From the NCBI RefSeq assembly GCF_015471405.1, contig NZ_BLVZ01000001.1, forward strand, positions 62,001 to 126,000: a stretch of 64,000 nucleotides of DNA. Direction: 5' to 3'. This DNA comes from Pseudomonas cichorii (GTDB lineage: Bacteria; Pseudomonadota; Gammaproteobacteria; Pseudomonadales; Pseudomonadaceae). Positions 42,455-51,385 of this stretch are shown here, piece by piece; the stretch's first letter is position 1; the number at the start of each line of letters is the position of its first letter. Position numbers and translations under genes: made by a program. The notes beneath the pieces are model-generated. The model searched no databases. It was given only the letters and a program-made list of their open reading frames with translations, and was not told the origin of the DNA.

Positions 42455-43273
42455 ATGGCGATACCTTTGTCGTTACCCCCGGTTCCCGAGCCGGTTCGCG
42501 GTGAACGCCTCAAAGGCAAGGTGGTGCTGGTGACCGGCGCTGCACAGGGGATTGGCGAAGCCATCGTGGCGTGTTTTCAGGCGCAGCAGGCCAGGCTGAT
42601 CATCAGTGATGTGCAGGGCGAAAAGGTCGAGCAGGTGGCGGCGAAGTGGCGCGAGCAAGGGGCCGAGGTCCACGCGCTCAAGGTCGATGTCACGCAGCAG
42701 GATCAATGGCGCAGCATGGTGGATCTGGCCATCGAGCATTTTGGCCGGGTCGATGTGCTGATCAACTGCGCCGGGGTCAATGTGTTCCGCGACCCGCTGG
42801 AGATGAGCGACGAGGACTGGAAGCGCTGTTTCGCCATCGATCTGGATGGTGCCTGGTATGGCTGCCGCAGTGTCTTGCCGAAAATGCTGGAGCAGGGCGC
42901 GGGCAACATCATCAATATCGCCTCGACCCATTCGAGCAACATCATTCCCGGCTGTTTTCCCTATCCGGTCGCCAAGCATGGCCTGCTGGGTCTGACCCGG
43001 GCCCTGGGTATCGAATACGCGCCCAAGGGCATCCGGGTCAACGCCATCGCGCCGGGCTATATCGAAACCCAGCTCAACGTCGATTACTGGAACGGCTTCG
43101 ATGACCCACAGGCCGAGCGGCAACGCGCCTTCGATCTGCATCCGCCCAAACGTATCGGCCAGCCCATCGAGGTGGCGATGACCGCACTGTTCCTGGCCAC
43201 TGATGAGGCGCCGTTCATCAATGCCAGTTGCATCATGATCGATGGCGGTCGCTCGGTGCTTTATCACGAGTGA
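42455..43273 (+). CDS. Sugar 1-dehydrogenase, SDR family (L-arabinose-type)
   Basis: A 272-residue classical SDR with NAD(P)-binding TGAAQGIG (about 27-34), INCAGVN (about 101-107), catalytic Ser in NIASTHSS and YPVAKHG (Tyr/Lys). SDR enzymes beside SMP-30 lactonases and sugar ABC transporters oxidise C1 of a pentose or galactose to the lactone. AAGGAGAG precedes the ATG. The AraFGH neighbours point to L-arabinose. The rest of the pathway (dehydratases, aldehyde dehydrogenase) is not in this window. Confidence 0.85.
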   Translation: MAIPLSLPPVPEPVRGERLKGKVVLVTGAAQGIGEAIVACFQAQQARLIISDVQGEKVEQVAAKWREQGAEVHALKVDVTQQDQWRSMVDLAIEHFGRVDVLINCAGVNVFRDPLEMSDEDWKRCFAIDLDGAWYGCRSVLPKMLEQGAGNIINIASTHSSNIIPGCFPYPVAKHGLLGLTRALGIEYAPKGIRVNAIAPGYIETQLNVDYWNGFDDPQAERQRAFDLHPPKRIGQPIEVAMTALFLATDEAPFINASCIMIDGGRSVLYHE

Positions 43274-43304
43274 CACTCGGTTACATTGCTGTTCCTGTCG
43301 ATAT

Positions 43305-43320
43305 GGTATGACTATTTAGC
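43305..43320. promoter_or_regulatory. ACTATTT-type operator candidate, copy 3
   Basis: GGTATGACTATTTAGC lies 77 bases before the araF start and matches the two copies upstream of the lactonase gene. The shared 7-mer ACTATTT with GTA-N3 before it suggests one regulator for both promoters. Confidence 0.45.
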
Positions 43321-43396
43321 GGGTTTCCGGTGTACAGAGCCTGGAGCCTCACATTGTTGGACGCTGTAGCTATTCAATAAAAATAAGGAGTTAGCT

Positions 43397-44401
43397 ATGT
43401 TGAGTCGTCACGGGATTCGTTCCCTATGCTGCGCCGCTGTTACCACTGCCATCCTGGGCATGAGTGGCATCCTCCATGCTGCCGAAGAAGTGAAAATCGG
43501 CTTTCTGGTCAAGCAACCCGAAGAACCCTGGTTCCAGACCGAATGGGCCTTTGCCGACAAGGCTGGCAAGGAGCACGGCTTCACGGTGCTCAAGATTGCC
43601 GTACCTGACGGCGAGAAAACCCTGGCAGCCATCGACAGCCTGGCAGCCAACGGCGCCAAGGGTTTTGTCATCTGCCCGCCCGATGTTTCCCTCGGCCCGG
43701 CCATCGTCGCCAAGGCCAAGGCGTTGGGATTGAAGGTCATGGCGGTGGATGATCGTTTCGTCGATGCCAAGGGCAACTTCATGGAAGACGTGCCGTACCT
43801 GGGCATGGCCGCTTTCGAGGTGGGTCAGAAACAAGGCGAGGCCATGGCGGCCGAGGCGAAAAACCGCAATTGGGACTGGAAAGAAACCTACGCCATCATC
43901 AATACCTACAACGAGCTGGATACCGGCAAGAAACGCACCGACGGCTCTGTGGATGCGCTGAAAAAAGCCGGCCTGCCGGAAAACCATATCCTCTTCACTG
44001 CCCAGAAGACCCTCGATGTGCCGGGCAGTATGGATGCGACCAACTCGGCGCTGCCGAAACTGCCGGGTAATGCCAAGAACCTGATCATTGGTGGCATGAA
44101 CGACAACACCGTGCTCGGCGGTGTGCGTGCCACAGCCACCAACGGCTTCAAGCCAGCCAACGTGATCGGTATCGGCATCAATGGCACCGACGCAATCGAT
44201 GAACTGAAAAAGAAGGAAAGCGGCTTCTTCGGTTCGATGCTGCCCAGCCCGGACAAGGAAGGCTATGACACCGCCTACCAGATGTTCAAATGGGTCACGA
44301 CCGGCGAAGAACCTCCCAAGTACACCGCCATGGACGACGTGACACTCATTACTCGGGCCAACTTCCAGGAAGTACTGACCAAGATCGGTCTGTGGAAGTA
44401 A
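43397..44401 (+). CDS. araF: L-arabinose ABC transporter periplasmic binding protein
   Basis: The 334-residue periplasmic protein has a signal peptide to about SGILHAAEE. Its mature start (KIGFLVKQPEEPWFQTEW) and the segments KIAVPDGEKTLAAIDSLAA, GMNDNTVLGGVRATATNGF and GIGINGTDAIDELKK are nearly those of E. coli AraF. It binds L-arabinose for AraGH. A GGAG precedes the ATG. An inverted repeat and a hairpin separate it from araG. Confidence 0.95.
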   Translation: MLSRHGIRSLCCAAVTTAILGMSGILHAAEEVKIGFLVKQPEEPWFQTEWAFADKAGKEHGFTVLKIAVPDGEKTLAAIDSLAANGAKGFVICPPDVSLGPAIVAKAKALGLKVMAVDDRFVDAKGNFMEDVPYLGMAAFEVGQKQGEAMAAEAKNRNWDWKETYAIINTYNELDTGKKRTDGSVDALKKAGLPENHILFTAQKTLDVPGSMDATNSALPKLPGNAKNLIIGGMNDNTVLGGVRATATNGFKPANVIGIGINGTDAIDELKKKESGFFGSMLPSPDKEGYDTAYQMFKWVTTGEEPPKYTAMDDVTLITRANFQEVLTKIGLWK

Positions 44402-44436
44402 TGCCAGTCAGTTAAGAGGGGCTGGACTCACAATCC

Positions 44437-44526
44437 GTGGGAGGGGCCTTGGCCGCGACAGCATATGTAAAGGCACTGAAAATATGTTGCCTGTAAGCAG
44501 GTCGTCGCGGCCAAGGCCCCTCCCAC
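44437..44526. repeat. Inverted REP pair between araF and araG
   Basis: GTGGGAGGGGCCTTGGCCGCGAC (44437-44459, given here in parts) and its exact 23-base complement (44504-44526) flank 44 bases. This is a second REP type, distinct from the GAATTCATTCGCG elements in the window. It lies within the araFGH operon. Confidence 0.85.
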
Positions 44527-44580
44527 AAGTAACAGGTATGCCTCAACTGATCGGCATTTGTCTGTGTAAGTGAGTTCAAG

Positions 44581-44600
44581 GGGGCCTGATCTCAGGCCCC
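44581..44600 (+). terminator. Hairpin before araG
   Basis: GGGGCCTGA (44581-44589) pairs with TCAGGCCCC (44592-44600) around two bases, ending 23 bases before the araG ATG. It is not followed by a T run. In binding protein operons such hairpins stabilise or shorten the first-gene transcript. Confidence 0.5.
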
Positions 44601-44623
44601 TTCGCGAGTGAGGAGGACAGTTC

Positions 44624-46150
44624 ATGCAGCAGGCAATCGAACAACAGCAAGCGGCCGGTGGTGCCTTGCGCTTCAGCGGCATCGGCAAGGTCTTTCCCGG
44701 CGTCAAGGCGCTGTCGGACATCAGCTTCCAGGCCAATCCCGGCAGCGTACATGCCTTGATGGGCGAGAACGGGGCTGGCAAGTCCACATTGCTGAAAATA
44801 CTGGGTGGCTCCTATACACCCAACAGCGGGACCTTGCAGATCGGTGAAAACACCCATCAGTTCAGGTCCACTGCGGACAGCATCGCGGCGGGTGTCGCAG
44901 TGATTCACCAGGAGCTGTATCTGGTGCCGGAAATGACCGTGGCAGAAAACCTGCTGCTGGGGCATATGCCCAATCGCTTCGGGATGATCAATCGTCGGCT
45001 CATGCTGCGTCAGGCCACGGAACTGCTCAAGGGGCTTGCCGACGAAATCGATCCGGGCATGCGTCTCGGGGATTTGTCGCTGGGGCTGCGGCAATTGGTG
45101 GAAATCGCCAAGGCCATGTCGCGCAATGCCCATGTGATTGCCTTCGATGAACCCACCAGCAGCCTGTCGGCGCGTGAGATCGACCGCTTGATGGCGATCA
45201 TCGCCAAATTGCGCGACGAGGGCAGGGTGATTCTTTACGTGTCCCATCGCATGGAAGAAATCTTCCGCATCTGCGATGCCGTGACGGTGTTCAAGGACGG
45301 GCGTTTCGTACGCACCTTCGAGGACATGGCGGAGCTTGACCATGATCGTCTGGTGACCTGCATGGTCGGGCGCGATATCCAGGATATCTATGACTATCGG
45401 CCCCGTGAGCATCAAGGCCCGAGCCTGCGCGTCACCGGGCTGCTCGGGCCAGGGTTGCAGGAACCGGTCAGTTTCGCGGTCGAGAAGGGCGAAGTGCTGG
45501 GTTTCTTCGGGCTGGTCGGTGCCGGTCGTACCGAGCTGTTTCGCCTGTTGTCCGGCATGACCCGCAGCAAGGCTGGCACGCTGCAACTGGACGGCAAGCC
45601 GCTGACCTTGAAGTCTCCTCGGGACGCGATTGCCGCTGGCATATTGCTCTGCCCGGAGGACCGCAAGAAAGAAGGCATCGTGCCGCTGTCCAGTGTGGCC
45701 GAGAACATCAATATCGGCGCCCGGTCCCGGCATCTGAGCCTGGGTTGCCTGCTTCAAGGACGTTGGGAACGCGAGAACGCCGAAAAACAGATTCGGGCGA
45801 TGAACGTCAAGACGCCTTCGCCGGATCAGCAGATAGTCTTTCTTTCCGGTGGTAATCAGCAGAAGGCGATTCTGGGTCGCTGGTTGTCGATGCCGATGAA
45901 AGTCCTGCTGCTGGACGAGCCCACCCGAGGCATTGATATCGGTGCCAAATCCGAGATTTACCAGATCATCCATAACCTGGCGGCGCAAGGCATCGCGGTG
46001 ATTGTCGTGTCCAGCGACCTGATGGAAGTCATGGGCATCTCAGACCGCATTCTGGTCATGAGCGAAGGGGCGATTACCGGTGAACTCAACCGCGACGAGG
46101 CCGATGAGTCGCGACTTCTACAACTGGCATTACCCCGCTCACGCGGCTGA
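44624..46150 (+). CDS. araG: L-arabinose ABC transporter ATPase
   Basis: The 508-residue ATPase has two ABC modules, as in E. coli AraG (about 504). The first holds Walker A GENGAGKST (about 47-55), the LSLGLRQ signature and IAFDEPTSSLS. The second has a degenerate nucleotide site (GLVGAGRTE) with signature LSGGNQQK and LLLDEPTRGID. It couples ATP hydrolysis to L-arabinose uptake through AraH. A GAGGA precedes the ATG at 44624. Confidence 0.95.
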   Translation: MQQAIEQQQAAGGALRFSGIGKVFPGVKALSDISFQANPGSVHALMGENGAGKSTLLKILGGSYTPNSGTLQIGENTHQFRSTADSIAAGVAVIHQELYLVPEMTVAENLLLGHMPNRFGMINRRLMLRQATELLKGLADEIDPGMRLGDLSLGLRQLVEIAKAMSRNAHVIAFDEPTSSLSAREIDRLMAIIAKLRDEGRVILYVSHRMEEIFRICDAVTVFKDGRFVRTFEDMAELDHDRLVTCMVGRDIQDIYDYRPREHQGPSLRVTGLLGPGLQEPVSFAVEKGEVLGFFGLVGAGRTELFRLLSGMTRSKAGTLQLDGKPLTLKSPRDAIAAGILLCPEDRKKEGIVPLSSVAENINIGARSRHLSLGCLLQGRWERENAEKQIRAMNVKTPSPDQQIVFLSGGNQQKAILGRWLSMPMKVLLLDEPTRGIDIGAKSEIYQIIHNLAAQGIAVIVVSSDLMEVMGISDRILVMSEGAITGELNRDEADESRLLQLALPRSRG

Positions 46151-46191
46151 ACCTTTGGTCTACGACCATGAACAATAAAAAAGAGGTGCGT

Positions 46192-47157
46192 ATGTCTACC
46201 GAAACCAGCCTGCGGGCTCCCCGTCAGGGCGTGAATATGCGCCGCTTTCTCGATGAATGGGTCATGTTGCTGGCTGCACTGGGCATTTTCATGCTGTGTG
46301 CGGTGTTCATCGATAACTTCCTGTCGCCGCTGAACATGCGCGGGTTGGGTCTGGCAATTTCCACCGTGGGCATTGCCGCCTGCACCATGCTTTATTGCCT
46401 GGCTTCCGGGCACTTCGACCTGTCGGTCGGTTCGGTACTGGCTTGTGCCGGGGTTATTGCCGGGATCGTGATTCGCGATACCGACAGCGTATTCCTCGGC
46501 GTAAGCGCCGCCCTGGCGATGGGCCTGCTGGTGGGGCTGATCAACGGCATCGTCATCGCCAAGCTGCGCATCAATGCCCTGATCACGACCCTGGCGACCA
46601 TGCAGATCGTTCGCGGGCTGGCGTATATCTTTTCCAACGGCAAGGCTGTGGGGGTTTCCAACGAGGACTTCTTCGTCTTCGGCAACGGCCAGTTCTATGG
46701 CGTGCCGGTACCGATCCTGATCACCATCGCCTGCTTTATCTTCTTTGGCTGGTTGCTCAACTACACCACCTATGGCCGCAACACCATGGCCATCGGCGGC
46801 AATCAGGAGGCGGCCTTGCTGGCGGGTGTGCATGTCGACCGGACCAAGATCATCATCTTTGCCGTACATGGCCTGATTGGTGCGCTTGCCGGCGTGGTGC
46901 TGGCTTCACGCATGACTTCCGGGCAACCCATGATCGGCCAGGGCTTCGAGCTGACAGTCATCTCGGCCTGTGTGTTGGGCGGCGTCTCGCTGAGCGGCGG
47001 TATCGGCATGATTCGCCATGTGATCGCGGGTGTGCTGATTCTGGCGATCATCGAGAATGCGATGAACCTCAAGAACATCGACACCTTCTACCAGTACGTC
47101 ATTCGCGGCACCATTCTGTTGCTGGCGGTGATTATCGACAGGCTGAAGCGCCGCTGA
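46192..47157 (+). CDS. araH: L-arabinose ABC transporter permease
   Basis: The 321-residue permease has about eight to ten membrane helices and the BPD_transp_2 marks, such as LASGHFDLSVGSVLA and VLGGVSLSGGIGMI. It follows araG by 41 bases. Start ATG 46192 has GAGG six bases upstream and was preferred to ATG 46168. It completes the importer encoded with araF and araG. A degenerate REP pair follows the stop. Confidence 0.94.
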   Translation: MSTETSLRAPRQGVNMRRFLDEWVMLLAALGIFMLCAVFIDNFLSPLNMRGLGLAISTVGIAACTMLYCLASGHFDLSVGSVLACAGVIAGIVIRDTDSVFLGVSAALAMGLLVGLINGIVIAKLRINALITTLATMQIVRGLAYIFSNGKAVGVSNEDFFVFGNGQFYGVPVPILITIACFIFFGWLLNYTTYGRNTMAIGGNQEAALLAGVHVDRTKIIIFAVHGLIGALAGVVLASRMTSGQPMIGQGFELTVISACVLGGVSLSGGIGMIRHVIAGVLILAIIENAMNLKNIDTFYQYVIRGTILLLAVIIDRLKRR

Positions 47158-47162
47158 ATGTA

Positions 47163-47243
47163 TAGCGAATTTATTCGCGAAACGAAATTCGGCAACATAC
47201 CTGTGCCGGATATGCGGATTTTCGCGAATGAATTCGCTCCCAC
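47163..47243. repeat. REP pair after araH
   Basis: A degenerate arm AGCGAATTTATTCGCGAAA (47164-47182) faces a good copy, TTTCGCGAATGAATTCGCTCC (ending about 47240), with about 38 bases between. They are related to the palindrome at 40145. The pair may end araFGH transcription. Confidence 0.75.
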
Positions 47244-47290
47244 TTCATAAGTGAGTTCTAGAAACAGGTTGGCTCGCTGACATGAATTAA

Positions 47291-47309
47291 ATAGAATGAT
47301 TCTCATTTT
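47291..47309 (+). promoter_or_regulatory. Fur box before the FecI-type sigma factor gene
   Basis: ATAGAATGATTCTCATTTT matches the Fur consensus GATAATGATTCTCATTATC at most positions. It lies 27 bases before the sigma factor start codon, the usual place for iron repression of FecI-type genes. Confidence 0.85.
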
Positions 47310-47335
47310 AAGTCGCTGTCGTGGATGGCCTTCGA

Positions 47336-47848
47336 ATGAGTGATGCAGCAGGGTCATCGCCTGGCCTGGACAACTTCTATCGTGATCACCGTAGCTGGCT
47401 GGAAAACTGGCTACGGTGCCGCTTGGGCAATGCGTGGGATGCCGCCGATCTCAGTCAGGATACGTTCTTGCGGATCATGGCCACCTGGCAGAGCGAACCC
47501 TTGGCTAACCTGCGTGAGCCGCGTGCCTATCTGGTGACCGTGGGCAAGCGGCTGCTGATCAATCATTACAAGCGGCGCAGCCTTGAACAGGCTTATATGG
47601 AGGCTTTGGCGACATTGCCCGAAGAGGCCGTTCCATCTCCCGAGCAGCGCTGGATCCTGTTGCAGACCCTGCAGGCACTGGATGAGTTACTCGACGACTT
47701 GCCGGTGGTGGTGCGTCGGGCGTTTCTCTGGTCGCAGCTTGAAGGTCTGGGTTATGCGCAGATCGCACTCAGGCTGAAGGTGTCCGAACGTACCGTGAAA
47801 CGCTACATGGCACAGGCCTATGCACATTGCCTGATGGCCGAGCTATGA
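47336..47848 (+). CDS. ECF sigma factor, FecI-like (iron starvation)
   Basis: The 170-residue sigma factor has region 2 (NWLRCRLGNAWDAADLSQDTFLR, in pieces) and region 4 (LDDLPVVVRRAFLWSQLEGLGYAQIALRLKVSERTVKRYMA, about 125-165). It should direct RNA polymerase to the TonB receptor gene downstream when its anti-sigma partner is relieved. A Fur box precedes it. ATG 47336 was preferred to GTG 47321. Its stop TGA overlaps the FecR-type ATG. Confidence 0.93.
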   Translation: MSDAAGSSPGLDNFYRDHRSWLENWLRCRLGNAWDAADLSQDTFLRIMATWQSEPLANLREPRAYLVTVGKRLLINHYKRRSLEQAYMEALATLPEEAVPSPEQRWILLQTLQALDELLDDLPVVVRRAFLWSQLEGLGYAQIALRLKVSERTVKRYMAQAYAHCLMAEL

Positions 47849-48819
47849 GTGACATGGCGCGTGATGAGCAGGCCCGGCAAGTGGCGCATGCTGCTGCCTA
47901 CTGGCTGGCGTTGCTGGAGTCCGGGACTGCCAGTGCCCAGGAGCACGAACAATTGCAGCGCTGGCGCGAGCAATGCCCAAGCCATGAGCAGGTTTGGCAG
48001 CGGGCACAAGGCTTGCGTCAACGTTTCTCCGAACTGCCGCCCGAACTGGCCATGGCCAGCCTCGATCGGGCAGACCTCAAGCGAAGCGAGCCGACGCGCC
48101 GGGCGATTCTCAAGCGTGCGCTGGTTATTGCGGCGCTGATTCCCGGTGGCTGGATCGTCAGCAGTCAGTTGCCCGTCAGGGCCTGGCGCGCCGATCTGCG
48201 CACTGCAACCGGCGAGCGCAAGACCTTGCGCCTGCCCGATGGCAGTCAACTGCAACTCAATACCGCCAGTGCCGTGGATCTCGACTTCCTGGACGGCAGG
48301 CGCCAGTTATTGTTGATCGAAGGGGAGATTGCCTTGACCATGGTCGGCAATGCGCCAGCCGTGAGCATCAACACCCGCATGGGCCATATCATCGCCAACG
48401 GTGCCGAACTGTGTATTCGACAGGACGAGCACCGTTGCCGGGTTTCGGTGGCGAGCGGCAGTGTCGATCTGCTGTCCAGACAAGGCGCGACCTTACGTCT
48501 CAAGGGGGGCGAACGGGCAGCCCTGACTGCTCAAGGTGTTACTGCGGTCGAACGCTTCGACGCCCGCCAACCGGACTGGCGCCAGGGCGTGTTGACCGTA
48601 GAAAATCGCCCGCTGGGGAGTTTCCTGACCGAACTCAACCGCTATCGCCCCGGCATTCTGCGCTGGGAACCCGAGCTGGAGGCCTTGAGGGTGACCGGCT
48701 CGTTCCGGCTGGACGATACCGATCGCATTCTGGATTTGCTGGTTGCAAGCCTGCCTGTACAGGTGCATTCGCGGACACGATACTGGATCACCCTGGGACC
48801 TCGAAATATTTCTGCCTGA
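47845..48819 (+). CDS. FecR-like anti-sigma regulator
   Basis: The 324-residue protein has a cytoplasmic DUF4880 sigma-binding region (about 10-55, AAAYWLALLESG-type), one membrane helix near 95-115, and periplasmic FecR domain (RTATGERKTLRLPDGSQLQLNTASAVDL, in parts, about 125-180) plus a C-terminal STN-like module. It passes a signal from the TonB receptor to the sigma factor. Start ATG 47845 overlaps the sigma stop as ATGA. Confidence 0.92.
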   Translation: MSDMARDEQARQVAHAAAYWLALLESGTASAQEHEQLQRWREQCPSHEQVWQRAQGLRQRFSELPPELAMASLDRADLKRSEPTRRAILKRALVIAALIPGGWIVSSQLPVRAWRADLRTATGERKTLRLPDGSQLQLNTASAVDLDFLDGRRQLLLIEGEIALTMVGNAPAVSINTRMGHIIANGAELCIRQDEHRCRVSVASGSVDLLSRQGATLRLKGGERAALTAQGVTAVERFDARQPDWRQGVLTVENRPLGSFLTELNRYRPGILRWEPELEALRVTGSFRLDDTDRILDLLVASLPVQVHSRTRYWITLGPRNISA

Positions 48820-48882
48820 CGTGTCCCTTTTTTTTTCGTCGCTTGTCATCTCTCTCAAGTGAACACAAAAGAGAGTGCTCCA

Positions 48883-51318
48883 ATGCCCGTAGTTTTCTTG
48901 CGTCGCCTGCGTCTTGCCCGTTTTGGCATGGCTCCGTTGCTGCATATGAGTTGCCAGGCCAGCGTGGTGATCGGTCTTGGCGTCGCGCCGGTATTCATGG
49001 CTTCGGTCCAGGCCGAGGAGTCTGTGCGGCGCAGTTATCAGATTCCGGCTGGCAGCCTGAGTGCCGCCTTGACCCGCTTTGCTGCGCTGTCTGGCGTCAG
49101 CCTTTCCGTAGACCCGGCACTGGTGGCCGGTCGCAACAGCAAGGGGCTGGATGGCGAATACCCTGTCGATGAGGGCTTCACGCTTTTGCTGCAAGGCTCC
49201 GGACTGCAATTGCAACCGCTCGGCAATCAGTCCTATACGCTGGTGCCTGCACCTGTCGCAGAAAACGGCTCGATGGTCTTGCCCAATACTTCCATCGACG
49301 GTAGTCGGCTGGACGGGCAGGGTGACGTTTACGCCGGTGGCCAGGTAGCCCGCAGCGGTTCTCAGGGCATGCTGGGTGACCGTGACTTCATGGAGACGCC
49401 GTTCAATCAGACGTCCTATACCAGCACCGTGATCAAGAACCAGCAGGCTCGTACCCTTGGGGATGTGGTAGCCAGCGACCCGTCGGTGCGTACCACCAAC
49501 CCGGCAGGCGGACGTTTCGAGCAGTTCTCCATCCGTGGTTTCAGCCTGTTCAACAGCGATGTGTCGTTTGGCGGGCTGTATGGCGTGCTGCCGACGTACT
49601 CCATCGACATGGAGATGGTCGAGCGGGTCGATATCCTCAAAGGGCCCGGCGCGTTATTGGGTGGCATCGTTCCGCGCGGCAGTGTAGGCGGCAATATCAA
49701 TATCGAGCCCAAGCGTGCCGGCAGTGAGCCGTTGACCGAGTTCACCGGCAGTTTTGCCTCTGCGGGGCAATTCGGCGGGCATGTGGATATCGGGCGCCGG
49801 TTTGGCGATAACCAACGCTTCGGTGTGCGTTACAACGGGGTGCGGCAATCGGGCGATACCGAATGGGATCACCAGAAAGTCGAGCGTGAAGCTTCGGTCA
49901 TCGGGCTGGACTGGCGTGAAGACCGTATGCGCATGTCGCTGGATCTCGGGGAGCAGGAGCGTTATGCCGATGCGCCCATCGAGCGGGTCGAAGTGGCAGC
50001 CGGTATTGCGATGCCCAAGGCCAAAGACATTCGTCGCAATATCGCCCAGCCCTGGACGTATTCTCACTCCAAGGATTCCTTCGGTGCGCTGCGTGGGGAG
50101 TTCGATCTCAGTGATTCGGTGATGGTCTACGCCGCAGCCGGTGCCCGTAAAGGCAACTACGACTTCCTGCGTCATACCGTTCCGGTCACCACCAGCAGTG
50201 GCAACTTTACCGTGACGCCGCGTACCTTTCGTCGTGACGAGGAAGTCAAGACGTTCACCGTCGGTGCGCGTAGCTGGTTCAACACCGGGCCGGTGGGGCA
50301 TACGCTGAATATCAGCCTCAACCGTTTCGACTTCGAGTTCGATAACGCCGGCGAACGTTACCAGCCTCGTACCAGCAATCTCTATAACCCGGTGGTATTG
50401 CCGTATCCGGGTGCGCCAAACCGCTTCGATACCTCGACTCATACCGAGAACCTGTTCACCAGTATTGCGCTGGCCGATACCTTGAGCTTTCTTGACGACC
50501 GCGTGCTGTTGACTCTGGGCGCTCGCTTGCAGCGGGTTGAAGTGGACAGCTATTCCAATGGTGCGCTGGGGCAGCGCTACGACGAACGCGCCACTTCTCC
50601 CGCCATGGGGCTGGTGATCAAGGCCACCGACTCGATCTCGCTGTATGCCAACTATATGGAAGGCCTTAGCCAGGGCGAGACTGCGCCCACGACTGCCACT
50701 AACAGCGACGAAGTGTTTGCACCGTACAAGTCCAGGCAGACGGAAGTCGGCGTGAAGTATGACCATGGCACTTTTGGCACCAGCCTGAGTGTATTCCGCA
50801 TAGAACAGCCGGCCTACATCACCGATGCCCAAGGCAACTTCAATCCTGATGGCGAACTGCGCAATCAGGGTGTCGAGTTGAATATGTTCGGTGAACCCTT
50901 GCCGGGTGTACGGCTGCTGGGTGGCGTCATGTTACTTGACAGTGAGCAGACCAAAACCGCACTGGGCACTTTCGATGGCAATCGCGGTACCGGCTCGCCG
51001 GAGGTCAACGCCAATATGGGTGTGGAGTGGGATATCAATCGCCTGCCTGGCCTGACGCTGACCGCCCGTGCCATTCATACGGGATCGCAATATCTGGATG
51101 CTGCCAATAACCAGAAAATCGATTCATGGGAGCGTTATGACGTCGGTGGCCGTTATGCTTTCAAACTGGGCGATAATCCGGTCACAGTGCGTGCTTCTGT
51201 AGAAAACGTGCTCGATAAAACCTACTGGGCATCGGCGGCAACTTCGTCAGACAGTGCGGCGGGCCTTACATTATCGACACCGAGAACTTATCTGGTGTCG
51301 GCGACTGTCGGCTTTTAA
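48883..51318 (+). CDS. TonB-dependent siderophore receptor with STN transducer domain
   Basis: The 811-residue receptor has a signal peptide to about SVQAEES, an STN domain (YQIPAGSLSAALTRFAALSG, about 52-71), a plug and a barrel ending in VSATVGF. The plug carries TPFNQTSYTSTVIKNQQ and DILKGPGALLGG. It is the outer membrane partner of the sigma/anti-sigma pair just upstream and senses its own ferric siderophore; ligand unknown. I chose ATG 48883 after GAGAG, not GTG 48859. A stem-loop follows the stop. Confidence 0.92.
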   Translation: MPVVFLRRLRLARFGMAPLLHMSCQASVVIGLGVAPVFMASVQAEESVRRSYQIPAGSLSAALTRFAALSGVSLSVDPALVAGRNSKGLDGEYPVDEGFTLLLQGSGLQLQPLGNQSYTLVPAPVAENGSMVLPNTSIDGSRLDGQGDVYAGGQVARSGSQGMLGDRDFMETPFNQTSYTSTVIKNQQARTLGDVVASDPSVRTTNPAGGRFEQFSIRGFSLFNSDVSFGGLYGVLPTYSIDMEMVERVDILKGPGALLGGIVPRGSVGGNINIEPKRAGSEPLTEFTGSFASAGQFGGHVDIGRRFGDNQRFGVRYNGVRQSGDTEWDHQKVEREASVIGLDWREDRMRMSLDLGEQERYADAPIERVEVAAGIAMPKAKDIRRNIAQPWTYSHSKDSFGALRGEFDLSDSVMVYAAAGARKGNYDFLRHTVPVTTSSGNFTVTPRTFRRDEEVKTFTVGARSWFNTGPVGHTLNISLNRFDFEFDNAGERYQPRTSNLYNPVVLPYPGAPNRFDTSTHTENLFTSIALADTLSFLDDRVLLTLGARLQRVEVDSYSNGALGQRYDERATSPAMGLVIKATDSISLYANYMEGLSQGETAPTTATNSDEVFAPYKSRQTEVGVKYDHGTFGTSLSVFRIEQPAYITDAQGNFNPDGELRNQGVELNMFGEPLPGVRLLGGVMLLDSEQTKTALGTFDGNRGTGSPEVNANMGVEWDINRLPGLTLTARAIHTGSQYLDAANNQKIDSWERYDVGGRYAFKLGDNPVTVRASVENVLDKTYWASAATSSDSAAGLTLSTPRTYLVSATVGF

Positions 51319-51327
51319 GACTGTTGC

Positions 51328-51358
51328 AGCGGCATTCCGTAGACGATCGAATGCCGCT
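51328..51358. terminator. Stem-loop after the second TonB receptor
   Basis: AGCGGCATTC (51328-51337) pairs with GAATGCCGCT (51349-51358) around an 11-base loop. It has no following T run but separates the receptor gene from the convergent XRE gene and could stop transcription. Confidence 0.6.
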
Positions 51359-51385
51359 TCGACCTTATGGGACAAGGTCGGGAGA

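Noticed and set aside
44576..45988. A 470-codon minus-strand frame
   Set aside because: It is antisense to araG and has no Shine-Dalgarno or domain.
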